Origin: Chaenocephalus aceratus
Lineage: Eukaryota; Chordata; Actinopteri; Perciformes; Channichthyidae
Assembly (NCBI GenBank): GCA_023974075.1
Contig: JAMFTG010000200.1
Span: 1-64,000, forward strand
Direction of reading: 5' to 3'
Length of the DNA stretch: 64,000 bases
Part shown: positions 1-11,345 of the stretch, piece after piece
Layout of the letters: each line of letters opens with the position of its first letter
How positions within the stretch are numbered: position 1 is the first letter of the stretch
The notes under the pieces: generated by a model
The model's input: the letters and a program-made list of their open reading frames with translations, nothing else
The model's database searches: none
Told to the model about the DNA's origin: nothing
Translations under genes and position numbers: made by a program

Positions 1-262
1 TGTATTTTTAGCTTTAGAAAGAGCGTTACCTTGGTTTGATCCACATTTAAAAGAAGCTTTAGTTCAGAGAGCTGAGTCTGAATAATGTTAAAAACAGCCT
101 GTAATTTAACAACAGCCTCGTTAATCGAGGGACCTGCACAGTACATAACGGTATCGTCCGCATAAAAATGTAAGGTTGCTCCTTCGACATTTTCACCTAA
201 ACTATTCATATAGATAGAGAATAATAGCAGACCTAAAACTGAACTCAAGGGCACCTACAACC
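1..262 (-). mobile_element. LINE reverse transcriptase fragment, cut by window edge
   Basis: Read on the minus strand, this stretch encodes part of a non-LTR reverse transcriptase palm. The catalytic box reads FYADDTVMY and is preceded by a degenerate form of the [11 protein letters not shown] motif (here PLSSVLGLLLFSIYMNSLG). A following helix-rich segment ends in LLLNVDQTKVTLF, matching the usual LN..KT..M.F motif downstream of the YADD box. The enzyme would copy LINE RNA into DNA at the insertion site. The glycine and proline losses and the abrupt ends show a dead, truncated copy. The clade is probably L2/Rex-like but is not certain. Confidence 0.75.
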
Positions 263-289
263 TACAATTGTAACGGAAAAGCATCAATA

Positions 290-425
290 ACAGCAGCTTT
301 GCAGAAGCCAGCAGAGGTGGAGGAAGTACTCAGATCATGTATTGAAGTCTAAGAAGAATACTGAGTTACAAGTACAAGTCCTGCATTCAAAATAACACTA
401 GAAGTAAAAAAGTAATAGCATTTAT
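290..425. repeat. Dispersed fish repeat (tactcagatc family)
   Basis: Contains the phrases agtactcagatc and gtcctgcattcaaaa, which recur at about 35140-35440, 40150-40810, 47070-47280, 60890-61350 and 62480-62600. This is a noncoding interspersed repeat. Confidence 0.5.
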
Positions 426-429
426 GTAA

Positions 430-1255
430 AATAGCCAGTTCCCATTACTTAAATAAAGTAATTGTTAGTCATTAAATTCAGAAAAATAGAATATATATTA
501 ATGTTTACTTATTATACATTTGAATATAAGATTCTTATTTTTAAATTACCACTAGAGCTTGGTATTATTGTAAGTCACGAAACATTTATTATCATTGATC
601 TATTTCTAAAGATATGTTTCACTTATCAAGATAAACTTATTTCAATTAAAGCTTTCCTTGACAAACATTTTTTCATTTAGGAAGAATTCATAATGTCAAT
701 AACAACAGTTTCAACCACAACATCAGAAAGGTTCATAGATATTCCTAAAACTGTAAGGCTTCTTTAATCTTGCAATCTGTAATTGATCTGTTATCATCAA
801 GCGCCATGTCATTGCATAATCCTATACATGTAGATGACATGAGAAATAAACCTTTGTGAATGTAATATGTTGCCAAGATAATCAAATGATTATTTCCAAA
901 TATCCTCCCAGCAGCTCCACGTGCAACATGAACACAGACAGAAACCAAGACAAGAGAAAAGGAGACATTTAACAGAACAAACGATGGCTGAAGACAACAT
1001 GGAGAAGACCCTCTGATCTGGGAGAGGTGCCAGTTCCCCCCCTGGTCACTGCCGAGGTGCCCTGGAGCAAGGCTGCACGCTGCCCACTGCTCCCAGTACT
1101 AGGATGGGTTAAGTGCAGAGGTTCAACTCCCTGTGTGTGCATGGGTTTCATCCTCTAATTCTTCTATACTCGTCGTACCTCACACAGGTCGTACCAAACC
1201 TGTGTTATTCATGCGTTGTGTTTATTTGATTCTCTTTGCTTTGTAATGACTGGTT
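430..1255. other. No gene or repeat recognised
   Basis: AT-rich sequence with only short chance reading frames (for example 462-680). Neither strand gave a recognisable protein or RNA. Confidence 0.5.
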
Positions 1256-1261
1256 TTAAAG

Positions 1262-3640
1262 GACATGTTATAATGTCTTTCTTAATGTCTTTCTTTTATA
1301 AAGCCCTTTGAGGTGCCTTGTGTTGAACTGTGCTGTATGAATAAACAAAGTAGACGTTCAGTGTAACCTTATTATTCCTAACCTTATGTTCACAGAGATC
1401 TGGGGAGGCTGCTTTCTGTTTCTATGGAGCAGCTTCCCATTGGAGCTTTTAAAGTAGATTACAGACCCATGTTTTCATGTTGGGGTCATTGTATTGGTCT
1501 CACTGACCATGTTTGATGGCTCTGTGATATCAAACTGTATTTTTCAGTTAAAGGAATTGTATAAATTAAGAATAATGGGACTAAGCAGAATGTGACGAAG
1601 TCGATGTACTCTGGTCCTGCTTCGGTACATGTTTGATGTGATGTCTGTTCTTTATTTTCAGGTCCCATTGTTGTTATTATGATTATTATGCGCCGCTCTC
1701 CACCGTCTCCAGCAGGGGGGTATACTGCGAAGCAGGATTTTCGCTTAGCCGGCTAAATTCAGGGAAAACTCCGGCTTTCCGGTCCTACGAAGCTGGTTCT
1801 CTTTTTAGCAGGCTAGATCTCCATGGTAACTGATGCTAAGCAGCTAACCTGGTCGGGACCAGGGGGGTATACTGCGAAGCAGGATTTTCGCTTAGCCGGC
1901 TAAATTCAGGGCAAACTCCGGCTTTCTGGTCATCCGAAGCTGGTTCTCTTTTTAGCAGGCTAGATCTCCATGGTAATATATGCTAAGCAGCTAACCTGGT
2001 CGGGACCAGGTTAGGTTGCAGGCTAAGAGATCAACTCAGTGAAAGCACCGCCTGCTGACCAATCAGAGCTCAGTGTGCGGAGTTTAAAGCGATCAAGTCA
2101 TATTACAGGAGAAAGGAAATACAGAAAAACTGCCGTCGCAGGAAAGACGGCCGGCAAAAATCACCGACTGTGTGAACGTGAACATTAATAGAATATCACC
2201 TCCATCTTCAGAGCAATCTGACTATTATAACATGAGCGTTAAGAAAGCACTTAAATAGCTGCCACAACATAAGTAACCGGATCAGAGTAACATTAAGTAC
2301 AGTCCGCGGCATATCACTTCATAATGTATCATATATCTCCTGATCTGAGCCAGCTGAGCCGTATCTGGCCGTGCAACACTCACAGCGTCACAGACTGTAT
2401 GCAGAAGTATTATTTTAAGCAACACATTAAGTCGACGAAACACTCGAGACAAATATAATTAAAGTCAGATCGTGTTTTAGACGGGGCAGTGATATCATAA
2501 ACCTGTTAATGTACGCATTCAAACACTTGTTCTGTTCCCAGCTGTGTTCACCTTGCAGGTGCAGCTCTGTGGCTTTGATCCTGGATAAAGTGTTTAAGTC
2601 ATGGATGTTTAAAGTTTAACTTCTTCATTTTTGACTAGTATTAAAGTTCACTTTTCATTCAGGAAGTATGACGCTGCGCTGTCAGTGCGCTTCTCCATGT
2701 TTGTGATTGGTCGAATGCTCCAGATACCCCCCCTTTCATGTGAACGCGCACCTAACTAGATAGGACACGGCTGGCTTGAGCGATCCACTTGATAACCAGC
2801 GTCGTAGTACAGTTTAGCGAGAGCGCGTATGTTTTGGATTAGGCCAACCGGCTAACTCAAACATATCCAGGTTAGGTTGAACCAGCTTCGTAGCATAGGC
2901 CCCAGGACTCAGATGAGGGTGTTGCACTTTTCCTTTCCCTTACATGTGAGGTTTCGGTGTTGGTGTGTGTTGTTTCCGTTAACTGTCAAGTGGGAAATCA
3001 GTATTTCTTGTGTTTCTTGTGTTTCTCTTATTCTCCTAAGATACCGTTATGTTTGGCTGTGAAAAAGAAATATGAAGGACAGACCATCTATTTCTATTTA
3101 TTTAGAAAGGGGCGGGTCATATGAGATTATCTTCTTCTCCCTGCTCCATTTCGGTTAACGGTGTGTTTACAGAGACGTGTTATGTTTATTATTATACATG
3201 AAGTGTTCATACCATGAACGGAACAAATGAAATATAACCCTTTGTTTGTTTATAACTTGTTGTTAATAACTCACTCGTTGTGTCGTCTCTGTAAAGCTCT
3301 GTGGGCTGCATGTTGCATGAAAGGTATAAATAAAGTGTATTATTATTAGTGAGGGTTGCCATGTGCCACGCTTACATCTTTACACAGATCGTGCGAGTAT
3401 GTCTTCAGAGTTTTGTTTTTACTACATTACTGAAAAACAGTCAATTACTTTGATGTAAATGTTTTTATTGATGTACCGTGTTTTACCGAACTCAATTCAA
3501 TTCATTACATGTGTCTGTAAAGTCTTTAGTGAGACAGGTGTTGCATCGGAACAAACACAGTACCATAAAACATGAAACACAGGTGCACTCATATAAACAG
3601 GGTTTATATACAAATATATTTATAAAAAACTTTTCATAAC
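1262..3640 (+). repeat. Left arm of large inverted repeat (split by a transposon)
   Basis: 1262-1715 and 2903-3640 together are the reverse complement of 20050-21253. In the stretch corresponding to 2906-3090 the two copies read identically by eye. The arm carries a GC-poor noncoding sequence with (ATT)n tracts and a short reading frame on the minus strand (1486-1668) that also exists intact in the right arm. Weak homology resumes further in at 3768-3812 against 19362-19405. The arms could be terminal inverted repeats of a 20-kb element or an inverted duplication. Confidence 0.85.
1716..2902. mobile_element. Non-autonomous DNA transposon with duplicated 5' end
   Basis: The arm sequence ccagcaggactc is interrupted here, which defines the ends: the element starts GGGGGTATACTGCGAAGC and ends as the complement of GGGCCTATGCTACGAAGC. 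CAG is present on both sides (1713-1715 and 2903-2905), giving a 3-bp target duplication (or AG, depending on how the C run is assigned). The first 147 bases are tandemly repeated (units start at about 1716 and 1863). Subterminal motifs (gcttagccggctaa, cgaagctggtt) recur in both orientations. No transposase frame is present. The superfamily is not identified. Confidence 0.75.
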
Positions 3641-3814
3641 AAACTTTTCATAACATAACTTTCCCTAAATGTCAGTGCTTGGGGAAACTCACTACAAACC
3701 CACAGAGAAGACCCTTAACTTTATTCATGATTACAACAATCTCAGATCTGTCAAAGTGTTTCTTCTCATCTACGATATTAGAGTGACTCAAGGCTCAGAT
3801 TTATGTCAAACCAT

Positions 3815-4903
3815 TGGCAAGCTAAGCACATGGTGTAGTCCCAAACGATAGCTGAGGATTCTGGGTAGTGTAGTGTCTTCTGCCGTCCAAAAACTCCGGA
3901 AAAATATTTGTTTCTCCGAATCGAAGGGGGAAAATACAAAAGCATTGCACACAATTCAAACCAATCAATACTGTGTAATCAACAAGGATAATCTGGTGTT
4001 TTTTAGTCGATGAGTAGTGCAGATATCACTGTAAAATCAATCGACAGTAAGGAGAATAGGCTACTTACTTCCGGGTGTAACATTCTCCGTTATCCAATGG
4101 GAATGGACGCTCGTAATACAATACAGGGGACATGATCATTATCTTTTAAATAACGTTAACTAAAGGGAACAATCTATTGGACACAGCTGAAGCTCTGGCC
4201 TTCCTTAAAAACTAACTAATCTAATAAAAATCACAGTTGCATTACACACAATGCACTGTTTTTTGAGAACACAAATTCGTAACTAATGTAATTTTTACAT
4301 TCTAACGAAAAATAAAAAATAATTATGAATACAAATAAAATAAAAGAAGCCTCCCGTGAGTTATAAAGCTATAAAGTAGATTTAAAAAACGTTGTATAGA
4401 ATAAAAGCTCACTGTGGGACGTTGTAGAAATGCGTGTGTTCACCACGACAAAGGAGCCTCATTCACTTTACATTGGGGTTGTTTGCGTGGTGCCGACACG
4501 TAAATGTAACAAAGTTCGTGACTCCACCACGCATTGTGGTGTTAAGGAGTCGTGGTGGAGTCACGCATTCTGGTGAGATCAGGTTGCCCCTTTATTGTAT
4601 TACGGAGAGCAATGTGAGCGTCCATTCCCATTGGATAACGGAGGATTTTACACCCGGAAGTAAGTATTCCCCTTACTGTCGATTGATTTTACAGTGATAT
4701 CTGCACGACTCATCAACTCAAAAACACCAGATTATCCTTGTTAATTACACAACATTGATTGGTTTGAATTGTGTGCAATGCTTTTGTATTTTTCCCCTTC
4801 GATTCGGAGAAACAAATATGTGTTCAGTTTAGGATGGCCGAAGACACTACACTACCCAGAGTCCTCAGCTATCATTTGGGACTACACCATTTGCTTTGCT
4901 TGA
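3815..4903. mobile_element. Foldback element with ~300-bp inverted arms
   Basis: 3815-4128 is the inverse of about 4600-4903. Both arms contain gatagctgaggattctggg, the phrase tttctccgaatcgaag and the phrase ccaatgggaatgga. The ~470-bp centre contains a perfect hairpin stem (gtgactccaccacg at about 4529 with its complement at about 4555). A small reading frame in the centre (from 4434) is conserved at 8635 but has no recognisable product. Similarity of the right side continues to about 5035. This is a MITE-like palindromic DNA element without a transposase. Confidence 0.75.
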
Positions 4904-5046
4904 CAAACCCCGTGATTTGTCCTCAAGCTCTGTGATTGGATGTTGGAGTGGCAGTGCGCGAAGTTTACGCTGAGCGACAAACAGCATTTCGAAATGGAAT
5001 GAAACCCATTGACACACTATTCAAAACAGGAATCTAACGTCTCCTA

Positions 5047-5066
5047 CCCCCCCCCCCCCCCCCCCT
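5047..5066. repeat. Poly-C tract
   Basis: Twenty consecutive cytosines between the foldback element and the next LINE. Confidence 0.95.
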
Positions 5067-5214
5067 TAGGTCACAGGCTCCTCCAACAGTGCAACACAAT
5101 AAAACAGATACACAGGAAAAATAGTGCAAGTCAATACAAAAAGAAAAATAGTAAAAAGTGAAATAGTGCAATAAGAGTCTATACAAGTGATTGGAATATG
5201 ATATATTAGACAAA

Positions 5215-6100
5215 TCATTTCTTTATTGATCCCAATTTGGGACATTGTTTTTGTTGCAGCAGCATAAAAGACAAGGCATTTTACAATAAAACAAAACCAC
5301 AAATAAACAAGAATAGAAAAAAAAGAAAATAGAAAATATACGTGTTGAAATAGAAAATATACATGTCGATATTATATATGCAAATATACATATTCAAAAA
5401 TATATGACAATGGAATATGGAATATCACATATTGAACAGATTATGTGTAAAATGTACAGCGAGGTTGTATTAGAGAAACTATGGAGCAGAGAGTTCTCTT
5501 CCAGCCAGAGGTGATTTATTGTACAGAGTTATTGCAGTGGGCAGGAATGTGTTCCTGTATCGGTCCTTGTGACAGCGGAGCTGCAGCAGTCTGTTGGAGA
5601 AGGAGCTCCGCTGACCCTCCAGCTGCAGGTGGAGAGGATGGGTGGGTTATCCATGATGGACAACAGCCTGTTCAGTGTCCTCCTCTCCACCACAGCTTCA
5701 AAGGAGTCCAGCTTGATGCCGATGACAGACCCAGCTTTCCGGATCACTTTATTGATCCTGCTGGTGTCACCGGCTCTGATGCTGCCCCCCCCCAGCAGAC
5801 AAAGCAAAGAAGAGTGCACTGGCCACAACAGACTAGAAGATCTCCAGCATCTTGCTGCACACGTGGAAGGATCTCAGCTTCCTCAGAACATAGAGTCTGC
5901 TCATCCCCTTCTTGTACACAGCGTCAGTGTTGATCCTCCAGTTCAGCCCATAAGTGCACTCCCAGGTACTGTAGTCCTCCACAACAGCCACATCCTCTCC
6001 TAGAATGCGGCTGTTGTGCCAGACGGCAGCAGACAGAACAGTTTGTGGCTGGGGTGATGGGGGTCTTTTATAATCCTGAGGGCTTTCTTTAAGGTTAACC
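5215..6100 (-). mobile_element. LINE 3' fragment: end of ORF2 plus 3' UTR
   Basis: On the minus strand the carboxy-terminal region of a non-LTR retrotransposon protein is readable across two frame breaks. It includes a cysteine-containing thumb region (LRSFHVCSKML), CWGGSIRAGDTSRINKVIRK, LLSIMDNP and, in another frame, SFSNRLLQLRCHKDRYRNTF. Downstream lies a 3' UTR with the phrase gggatcaataaag, typical of several fish LINE tails. The 5' part is missing, as in most LINE insertions. It cannot move on its own. The clade (Rex1/CR1-like or RTE-like) was not settled. Confidence 0.75.
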
Positions 6101-6225
6101 TGATATTTTTACTCCACTACATTTATTTTAGTTACTTTACAGATTTGGATTAATGATGTGAAATATAAACAACCCTTAAATCAGACTTTAGTTACACTTG
6201 AATGAAATTCAGTGAAGGTGATTGT
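6090..6225. repeat. Dispersed tactcc/ttacagatttgga repeat
   Basis: Shares tttactccactacatttatt and ttactttacagattt-type phrases with 40300-40400, 47100-47200 and 61260-61350, placing it in the same dispersed family as 290-425. Confidence 0.45.
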
Positions 6226-6244
6226 CAAGTGCCAACAATCAGGA

Positions 6245-6432
6245 GAGATATTTGATTGGAGGGCTGGCTTATCTAAAGCCAGTTGAGTAGCACTTGAAAT
6301 GTTTTGGCTCTATGAAGCCTGATGTACTTTATGATTCTGTTTTCGTCAAGCTTGTATTTTGTTGGTCGAACGCACTTATTGTAAGTCGCTTTGGATAAAA
6401 GCGTCAGCTAAATGCAATGTAATGTAATGTAA
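6245..6432 (+). mobile_element. L2-type LINE 3' tail
   Basis: Contains aaagccagttgagtagcact and taagtcgctttggataaaag followed by a short (aatgt)n end. The same tail follows recognisable L2 coding sequence at 38575-38845 and 47325-47530, so this is a heavily 5'-truncated L2 insertion. Confidence 0.8.
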
Positions 6433-7034
6433 TGATTGTTGGTGCTTGAGAAGACTAAATATTTATCTGCAGATCCCTATAAAGTATATACATTACTCGT
6501 TATTCTCTACAAATAGTTAATTAAAAACTGTATATAATTGCTATTTTGGACATCCCTTTTCAAGATTTCAATATTACACTAAACGTGTAATAACGTGCTT
6601 TAACCAGTAGGAGGTATGGGTTAAAAACATAGGTTAAAAAGCTGTCAAGTTTACAGTGTTAACAAAATAAAATATACTGCTGTTTCTGGTTTAGTTTACG
6701 ACGGATATATTCTGTTATTGTTTTGATATTTGTAACACAAAAGCGATGGAAAAACCCCACAGCAACACAGAAAAGATGGTCTTAACATGAGTAGTTAATA
6801 AAAAACAATAATATCAAAACAAATTATTACTACTAACTTTATTGGGAAATTAAAACAGAACGGTAAAAGAATAGTTTCCGGTCTATTTTGAGGCCAGATC
6901 TCTGTAGATAAATAAAGAACTACGACCGACGTGTAATATTTACAATGCATTCATGTGATGATTTTCAAAGAGTAAAGCAAGCACTGCTGAATAAAGTATG
7001 ATTTATCTTTTACGAAACGTTTTTTTTTCATATG
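6433..7034. other. No gene or repeat recognised
   Basis: AT-rich sequence without a convincing reading frame, RNA gene or family match visible to me. Confidence 0.4.
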
Positions 7035-8787
7035 GAATGCAGTTGGAGGTCAACCAATCACAGAGCTTGAGGCAACGCAGAACAATAGCTGAGGATTCTG
7101 GGTAGTGTAGGGTCTTCGGCCATCCTAAACTGAACAAATATTTGTTTCTCCGAATCGAAGGGGAAAATTACAAAAGCATTGCACACAACTTAAACCAATC
7201 AATGTTGTGTAATCAACAAGGATACTCTGGTGTTTTTGAGTTGATGAGTAGTGCAGATATCACTGTAAAATCAATCGACAGTAGGGGTGTAACGGTACAC
7301 GTACCCGGGCCCTTCGGTTCGGTACAGGTGTGTACCGAAGTGTACCGAACGAATATAACGTTAAATGTAAAAAATTGAGAACGTGAACAACTTTTTGGAA
7401 GTAGTCTCAGGTGCTGCGTCGCAGCATTCAGAGTAATTTGCTCACATTGGGTTCAACGTGTCAGAGCGAGCAAGTCATTTAATTGGATGAGAGGCATACT
7501 ATGAGAGCTGGTCAGAGGGATGCGTTCAAATGTAGTCAGTAATTTGAGGAACTGTCGAAAATTAATGGCGAATGCAGATAAAGTTGAGCTCGAAAATCCT
7601 CCAGCATCATTGAAGTCTCCGGTTTGGGAACATTTTGGTTTCGCAGTTACGTACAAGGATGACGGACAAAGACAGGTGGACCGAACCAAAGCTGTTTGTC
7701 GGCATTGTTCAACTAACATTGGTTACGCGGCTGGCAATACATCAAACTTGCACACTCTTGAAAAGGCATCACTCGAACGTGAATATCACCGGTACCAAAA
7801 GAAAAAAGACTGAAGTGCAAACCCAACTCCCGCTAGCATGTAGCCTCCACCACTCGCAGAGAGTTCAGACCGAGCCAAAGCTATTACAAACGCCAAATAT
7901 CCTTATGTTGCCATGGTAGCAAAGCGCTACCTGGCTGTAAACTAATAGTTTATGTTTTGTGAGTACTAGTACAGTAAAGTTCAAATACAGATTATTTCAG
8001 TTCATCGAAATGCTGCACCTTAATGTTTATTTTATTATATTTTGTATTTATTTGAGTGAATACATTACTCACAGTTTAATAATAATAAAAAAATATATAT
8101 ATATATGTTTTGTTTTGTGAAAAAAAATTCTGCTGTACCGAAAACGTACCGAACCGAACCGTGACCAAAAAACCGAGGTACGTACCGAACCGAAATGTTT
8201 GTGAACCGTTACACCCCTAATCGACAGTAAGGAGATTACTTACTTCCGGGGTCAAATCCTCCGTTATCCAATGGGAATGGATGCTCACATTGCTCTCCGT
8301 AATACAATAAAGGGGACATGATCAAATCGGAATATAATATGCTTTTAAAAAACGTTAACTAAAGGGAACAATCTATTGGACACAGCTGAAGCTCTGGCCT
8401 TCCTTAAAAACTAACTAATTTAATAAAAATCACAGTTGCATTACACACAATGCACTGTTTTTTGAGAACAACAATTCGTAACTAATTCACCATAATACAT
8501 TCTGACGAAAAATAAAAATTATTATGAATACAAATAAAATAAAAGAAGCCTCCAGTGAGTTACTACAAACTATAAAGTAGATTTAAAAAACGTTGTATAG
8601 AATAAAAGCTCACTGTGGGACGTTGTAGAAATGCGTGTGTGCACCACGACAAAGGAGCCTCATTCACTTTACATTGGGGTTGTTTGCGTGGTGCCGACAC
8701 GTAAATGTAACAAAGTTCGTGAGTCCACCACGCAATGCGGTGTTAAGGAGTCGTGGTGGAGTCACGCATTCTGGTGAGATCAGGTTG
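7035..8787. mobile_element. Second foldback-element copy, split by a hAT
   Basis: 7083-7281 and 8220-8787 match the left arm and centre of the 3815-4903 element in the same orientation, including the hairpin stem and the conserved central phrase gtgccgacacgtaaatg. The match stops at 8787 (gatcaggttg), so the right arm is missing. A hAT element occupies 7282-8219. Confidence 0.8.
7282..8219 (+). mobile_element. hAT transposon with BED-finger remnant
   Basis: Termini are TAGGGGTGTAACGGT in inverted orientation, and the 8-bp target duplication ATCGACAG lies at 7274-7281 and 8220-8227. Inside, 7520-7813 encodes the amino-terminal part of a hAT transposase. It has a BED zinc finger with SPVWEHFGF, a KAVCRHCST cysteine pair and NTSNLHT, followed after a frame break by the histidine part (KRHHSN). 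BED fingers bind the element's own ends. The catalytic domain is absent, so this is an internally deleted, non-autonomous copy. The family is Ac/ZBED-like by motif. Confidence 0.85.
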
Positions 8788-8789
8788 AT

Positions 8790-9130
8790 TGTGTTCCCAT
8801 GGCAACGGCATTTGACGAAATCTTGAAATTGACACGTAGACGTCTTGATGGCTGTACTGTTAGCACACGTGAAGTTTGAGCACCATTTTCATAGGAGTTA
8901 TAGCAATATCGTGTTTTACAGCGAGGGTTGCGTTGCCATGGAAACGGCATATGGTGATATCTCAGATTGGACGTAGAGCTGTTGAGTCATGGACCGGTGA
9001 TATACAGGTGAAATTTGGGGATGATCGGATGGTGTCTATTGGAGTTGCAGCAACATTGTGTTTTATGGTCGAGGGATGCGTTGCCATGGGAACGTCACAT
9101 TATGTAACCTCAGATTTGACGTAGAGCTGT
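8790..9130. repeat. Three diverged ~145-bp tandem units
   Basis: The phrase tgccatggaaacggca and variants recur at about 8795, 8933 and 9080, each followed by a related acgtagagctgtt segment. Units are spaced about 138-147 bases and are strongly diverged. No coding potential was seen. Confidence 0.5.
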
Positions 9131-9719
9131 TCAGGGCAGCAGTGTTAATGGTAGTCTGGTGTTTTTAGTGTTCTGAGCATGTCAGTTGAAGTTATGACAT
9201 CATCGTGTTCCATGGCGAGGGATCGCCTAGCATCGAGCGAACGTGAAATTGGGCGCCAAATCACGGCTACGATAAAAAGTTACGTTTCGTGATAACTGTC
9301 TCGAGACGCTACCCTCTGAATTTGGAGTTGATCGGATAAAATCCCTCAGAGGAGTTCGCTAAAGTACAGAGGGCGAAACACACCAAATTCAAAATGGCCG
9401 ACTTTCTGTGACTCTTTTTATACACCGCCAAGAGGCTTTTTTGGTTCGTCGCACCCTAGAGATACGTAGCGATTTACACAATTCATACGTGTGTGTGCGG
9501 GTGTGTGTCCCCATGTTGTGTGTTTCTGTGCTTTCTCCCGTCGTTCTCCCTATGTTTTTGTGTGTTTTACAGGGTTGTCGCTCGCTTTGCCCTCCCTCTG
9601 GTCACCTATGAACATATTTATATTATATATTTATATTCTGCGAGTTTTCAAAATGATGATAAATCTAAACAAAATAAAATGACATGTGAACAATAAACAT
9701 AAATGGCTCCGACACTCCT
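9131..9719. other. No gene recognised
   Basis: Contains cgagacgctaccctctgaatttgg-type sequence and a GT/CT-rich tract near 9485-9545. Short overlapping reading frames at 9408-9696 are not convincing as genes. Confidence 0.35.
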
Positions 9720-10380
9720 TGTGAGTTGGCTGCAAGACATTTCTATCCCCTTTGGGAGAATGAAGTTGAGGTTCCTGGTGCGTCTCTGAACACTAGAGCA
9801 GAGTGGCAGAGCGGAGATGGGAACCGACTGGAAGCTGAGGAGGAACGAGATCCAGAGGAAGACCACGACCACATCTCTCTCAGCGCTAAGGACAGACCTC
9901 TACCTCTGTGTGGTCTCTCAGGAGGACATCAAGAATCGGGTCTCTGCTCAGACCTTTGTGCACGTCTGTGGTGAGATGAGTTTGGATCTAAAACGATTTC
10001 AAATGTTCATGTTTAATTTAGCTTTAGAAGATGTAGATATCTTGAGTGATGTTGTGTTGTCTGTCCTGAACATGTAAAGTTACATTTGTATTTTTAAATG
10101 TAAAGGTACATATTTTTTTATGATGTTCTTCAGAGAAAGAGAGCGAGGACTTCATTGGTTTTGGGAGCTGTACTTCCTGCTGGAGTTCAGGCTTTGCTTG
10201 TATTTGCAAAGTGCATCAAAATACTCCACAATAACGGTGAGTTCAAAACATAATTTGTATTTATTTTTCATTTGCAGACACCAACAAAGCAGATGTGTCC
10301 AGAGTGTTGTCTCTGCGTCTGCTCAGATGTGCTTCATTGTGTTAGTGTTCACATCAGGTTGATTTATTGACCCCACAAAC
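9720..10380 (+). other. Candidate degenerate exons, product not recognised
   Basis: Three stretches have exon-like borders. The first ends at a GTG/gtgag donor near 9970 and reads LRTDLYLCVVSQEDIKNRV. The second is preceded by ttcttcag at about 10135 and ends before gtgagt near 10220. The third follows ttcatttgcag at about 10277. The frames do not join cleanly (the second hits a stop in the phase set by the first), so these may be remnants of a host gene or chance matches. I do not recognise the protein. Confidence 0.2.
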
Positions 10381-10552
10381 ATCAATATATAAACGATGAT
10401 ACCATACGACTGAATGCGTGATCAATTCACAGCAGTGAAAATAGAGAACTACCTGAATGAGAAGTGAATATAGTATAAATAAAAGACTGCTGATGAGAGT
10501 CTGATGGTCCTCAGGGTTCATCTGTCAATCACACATTCTTTCCTGCTGAAGA

Positions 10553-11345
10553 ACATTCAGTCAATAACTAACACACACGACCGACATGGACATGTTTGGT
10601 TTGGCCATAAATTATATTTCTGCATTGTATCAAAGTTGACTTTATGTAATATATGTTTTTATCGTCTCTGCTGCCGGTTCTGCTCTGCAGGGAGAAGAGG
10701 AGATCCACACGGGAAACGGTTTCTCTAACGGGACAAACGGCCATGTTAGAGTTCCTTTAGAGGAGCCACTGAATTCAGTCCAGTGTTAGCGTCACATCTG
10801 ATGAAAAGGTGTGTGAACAACCTGAGTTAGTGTGTGAGGATAGTGTGGCTGATCCTCACCTTGGTACAGACCTTCATAAACCTTCCTGACGGTTCAATAA
10901 GATAAGCTTTAAGAACACACACACACACACAAAACATAGCCAAGACAAAATCAGGTGTAAAATCACTTATGAGGTATTTAATTTGATATTCTTTTTGTTT
11001 ATGTGTGTCTGTAAGTTGTTGCTATTGTCGGGACCCCCTTGTCAACATTCACTCAATAACTAACACACACGACCAACATGGACATGTTTGGTTTGGCCAT
11101 AAATTATATTTCTGCTTTGTATCAAAGTTGACTTTATGTAATATATGTTTTTATTTTCTCTGCTGCAGCGAAGAGAGGAGATCTACATCTACATAGATCC
11201 TTCAAAGCAGCCACTGAGGTCAGCTGAGTGATAGCGTTACATGTGAAGTAAAGGTGTGTGTCTGAGTTTCCTGAGTGTGAGGACATAGAGGACGCTCCTC
11301 ACCTTGGTGCAGACCTTCAGAGCCTTTCTGAGGAGTCAGGTCAGA
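10553..11345 (+). repeat. Diverged tandem duplication (~0.49-kb period)
   Basis: About 10553-10900 and 11045-11345 share tcaataactaacacacacga, catggacatgtttggtttgg and caccttggt.cagaccttca. In the first copy an acceptor-like ctctgctctgcag precedes a 35-codon open stretch (GNGFSNGTNGHVRVPLEEP) ending in a stop. The second copy is shortened. This could be a duplicated terminal exon of an unknown gene. Confidence 0.6.

Noticed and set aside
462..680. 72-codon AT-rich frame
   Set aside because: Low-complexity hydrophobic translation, no splice or promoter context and no motif.
5481..6003. 150-codon and 144-codon plus-strand frames
   Set aside because: They are antisense to the LINE ORF2 carboxy-terminal region at 5215-6100.
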